Part shown: positions 12,030 through 13,332 of the stretch, piece after piece
How positions within the stretch are numbered: the stretch's first letter is position 1
Layout of the letters: each line of letters opens with the position of its first letter
Assembly (NCBI GenBank): GCA_964349515.1
Contig: CAYGHG010000071.1
Span: 1 to 13,332, forward strand
Direction of reading: 5' to 3'
From: CAYGHG01 sp964349515
Lineage (GTDB): Bacteria; Oederibacteriota; PGYV01; CAYGHG01
DNA: 13,332 nt
Made by a program: the position numbers and the translations under genes
Notes under the pieces: model-generated
Database searches by the model: none
Told to the model about the DNA's origin: nothing
Seen by the model: only the letters and a program-made list of their open reading frames with translations

Positions 12030-13160
12030 TCAAACCCCCGCTTCTTTCTTCAGCGCGTTAAACTCCGAAGTATCCCCAAGCAGTATTGCACCGGCTATTT
12101 TACCCTCTTTCCTTATTACTTTCTTATATATGTTTTCCTTTGAATCTTTTGTAATTTCATCCCCGGGGCCTTCCTCTATCCTTCCTATTGACGCAACCTC
12201 AATACCGGCTACTTTTAGTTTTGTTGACATTACGCTTCCTTTATACTGCGCCTCTTCGCCTGCAATCGCGAGCCCGGCCGCCGTACCCTGCTCTCGCGCC
12301 GCCGGCCATATTCCGTACAACGCGCCGTTATGCTCCGCTATATCGCCGCAGGCATATATTCCTTCAGCGCTTGTCTCCATTTTCTCATTCACCTTTACCC
12401 CTTTGTTTATCTCTATGCCGCTGTCTTTAAGGAATGCAGTGTTGGGCCTGACTCCCGCCGATACCAGCACTATCGCCCCCTGCGTACTGCCGCCTGATTT
12501 AAACTCCACTCTGAGCCCCCCCTCTGATGCGGCAACTGACTTTGTCTCTTCACCAAGCCTGAATTCAAGGCCTTTTGCTTCAAGCAGTTTCTTTAAAATA
12601 GCCGCGCCGTCACTGTCAAGCTGGCGCGGAAGCAGCCGCTGAAAAAACTCAACAACAGTTATTTTTAAACCCAGAGACACCAGGCTGATTGCCGCCTCTA
12701 TTCCAAGAAGCCCTCCTCCTATTGCCACAGCCGACGGCTTGCCCCGGGCCGCCGAGATTAACCTTTTCGCGTCATCAATTGTCCTCAACCCCGACACGCC
12801 TTCAAGGTCGTGCCCCTCAAAAGGAGGAATAAAAGAGTGCGCGCCTGCGGCAATGACTATTTTATCAGCTGAGATTTTTTCCCCGCCAAGAAGCGTAACT
12901 TCCTTTGCAGCGGCGTGCAGAATCGAAACTTTTACGTTTGTGCGCAGCTCTATATTGTTTGAGTCATACCACTCCTGTTTTTTTATGACAAGCTGTTCAT
13001 CGTTTATTCTGCCGCCCAAAAACTCAATAACGCGCGGCCTTGAATAGTGAAGGTAGGGCTCGTCGGTCAGTATTGTGATTTTGTAATCAGGTTTTCTTTG
13101 TTTGATTGCTTCAGCCGCCGCAACTCCCGCCGCGCCGTTTCCGATGATGAGTATTTTCAT
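12030..13160 (-). CDS. nror: NAD(P)H:rubredoxin oxidoreductase-type flavoprotein
   Basis: This 376-residue protein is a class of pyridine-nucleotide disulfide oxidoreductase without a redox disulfide. The N-terminal FAD motif is IIGNGAAG (residues 5-12), the NAD(P)H motif is AIGGGLLG (146-153), and the second FAD motif is GIYACGD (267-273). Length and pattern match NADH:rubredoxin oxidoreductases, which feed electrons through rubredoxin to flavodiiron proteins, rubrerythrin and desulfoferrodoxin. All three partners are encoded 1.5-5 kb away on the same strand, which supports this role over other members of the family such as ferredoxin reductases or nitrite-reductase-like subunits. It has its own promoter. 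The gap after its stop separates it from the stress operon. GGAGG precedes the ATG. Confidence 0.9.
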   Translation of the reverse strand: MKILIIGNGAAGVAAAEAIKQRKPDYKITILTDEPYLHYSRPRVIEFLGGRINDEQLVIKKQEWYDSNNIELRTNVKVSILHAAAKEVTLLGGEKISADKIVIAAGAHSFIPPFEGHDLEGVSGLRTIDDAKRLISAARGKPSAVAIGGGLLGIEAAISLVSLGLKITVVEFFQRLLPRQLDSDGAAILKKLLEAKGLEFRLGEETKSVAASEGGLRVEFKSGGSTQGAIVLVSAGVRPNTAFLKDSGIEINKGVKVNEKMETSAEGIYACGDIAEHNGALYGIWPAAREQGTAAGLAIAGEEAQYKGSVMSTKLKVAGIEVASIGRIEEGPGDEITKDSKENIYKKVIRKEGKIAGAILLGDTSEFNALKKEAGV

Positions 13161-13192
13161 ATAGCCTCCACTGTTGTTTTAATCAGAATATA

Positions 13193-13221
13193 AGCATATC
13201 ACCCGCTTTTGCACCTGTCAA
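13193..13221 (-). promoter_or_regulatory. Promoter of the rubredoxin reductase gene
   Basis: On the minus strand TTGACA (13221-13216) is followed after 17 bp by TATGCT (13198-13193), which matches four of six -10 positions. The start site would be near 13186, giving a leader of about 26 nt. I see no Per-box palindrome here. Confidence 0.7.
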
Positions 13222-13235
13222 CTTTTGTCCGTCCT

Positions 13236-13278
13236 AACCCCCTTTCCCAAAGGGGGGCTAAGGGGGATTTGCCTTTAG
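13236..13278. repeat. Dispersed GC-rich imperfect palindrome, copy 2
   Basis: AACCCCCTTTCCCAAAG, then GGGGGCTAAGGGGG, then ATTTGCCTTTA matches the copy at 11750-11790 closely and in the same orientation. It ends about 15 bp upstream of the TTGACA box of the rubredoxin reductase promoter. The remaining bases to 13332 are pyrimidine-rich (repeated TCTGTC/TTGTCT words) and show no gene. Confidence 0.8.
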
Positions 13279-13332
13279 TTTCAGCCGTAACTTCTGTCTT
13301 CTGTCTCTTGTCTTTCCCCACTTATAGCTTAT

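Noticed and set aside
11901..12143. 80-codon plus-strand frame in the ferritin-reductase gap
   Set aside because: It overlaps the end of a strongly supported reductase gene on the other strand and has no ribosome binding site.

Overview
The window looks like a scaffold from an uncultivated, Gram-negative, obligately anaerobic or microaerophilic bacterium. Two predicted proteins have signal peptides and β-barrel character ending in an aromatic residue, which implies an outer membrane. The metabolic genes are oxygen-sensitive (2-oxoacid:ferredoxin oxidoreductase). Oxygen defence is entirely reductive: ferritin, rubrerythrin, superoxide reductase, flavodiiron protein and rubredoxin reductase, with no catalase or superoxide dismutase in view. 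A run of exactly 100 N at 3378-3477 shows that this is an assembled scaffold. I cannot name the phylum from sequence alone.

Layout. 1-301 holds no convincing gene, only a REP-like hairpin. 302-1105 is a tandem array of eight ~96-105 bp units. Each unit carries two inverted GTAG-headed hairpins, the architecture of bacterial BIMEs made of REP elements. 1189-2208 (+) is a β-barrel outer-membrane protein with its own promoter. It converges through a shared hairpin terminator on a second β-barrel gene (2262-2999, -), which lies behind a small DUF2892-type membrane protein (3034-3237, -). 3251-3596 is a second GTAG-hairpin array, interrupted by the assembly gap.

From 3595 to 13160 every gene is on the minus strand. 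In transcription order the first unit is NADH:rubredoxin oxidoreductase (13160-12030). The second is an oxidative-stress operon: ferritin, PerR, Bcp/PrxQ peroxiredoxin, flavodiiron protein, ferritin-like protein, desulfoferrodoxin, then rubrerythrin. A 17-bp palindrome of Per-box type overlaps the promoter ahead of ferritin, so the operon is probably controlled by its own second gene. The third unit follows a hairpin: fused γα and β subunits of a 2-oxoacid:ferredoxin oxidoreductase, a two-helix membrane protein with an H-x13-H helix, a secreted superoxide-reductase-like protein, and a nitroreductase.

How the genes work together: NAD(P)H electrons pass through the rubredoxin reductase and a rubredoxin (not encoded here) to the flavodiiron protein (O2 or NO), rubrerythrin (H2O2) and desulfoferrodoxin (superoxide). 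Ferritin stores the iron that would otherwise drive Fenton chemistry, and PerR senses peroxide. The most novel candidate is the pairing of the small putative haem-binding membrane protein with the exported superoxide-reductase-like protein inside the oxidoreductase operon. It could carry reductant to a periplasmic oxygen-defence protein, but that is inference.
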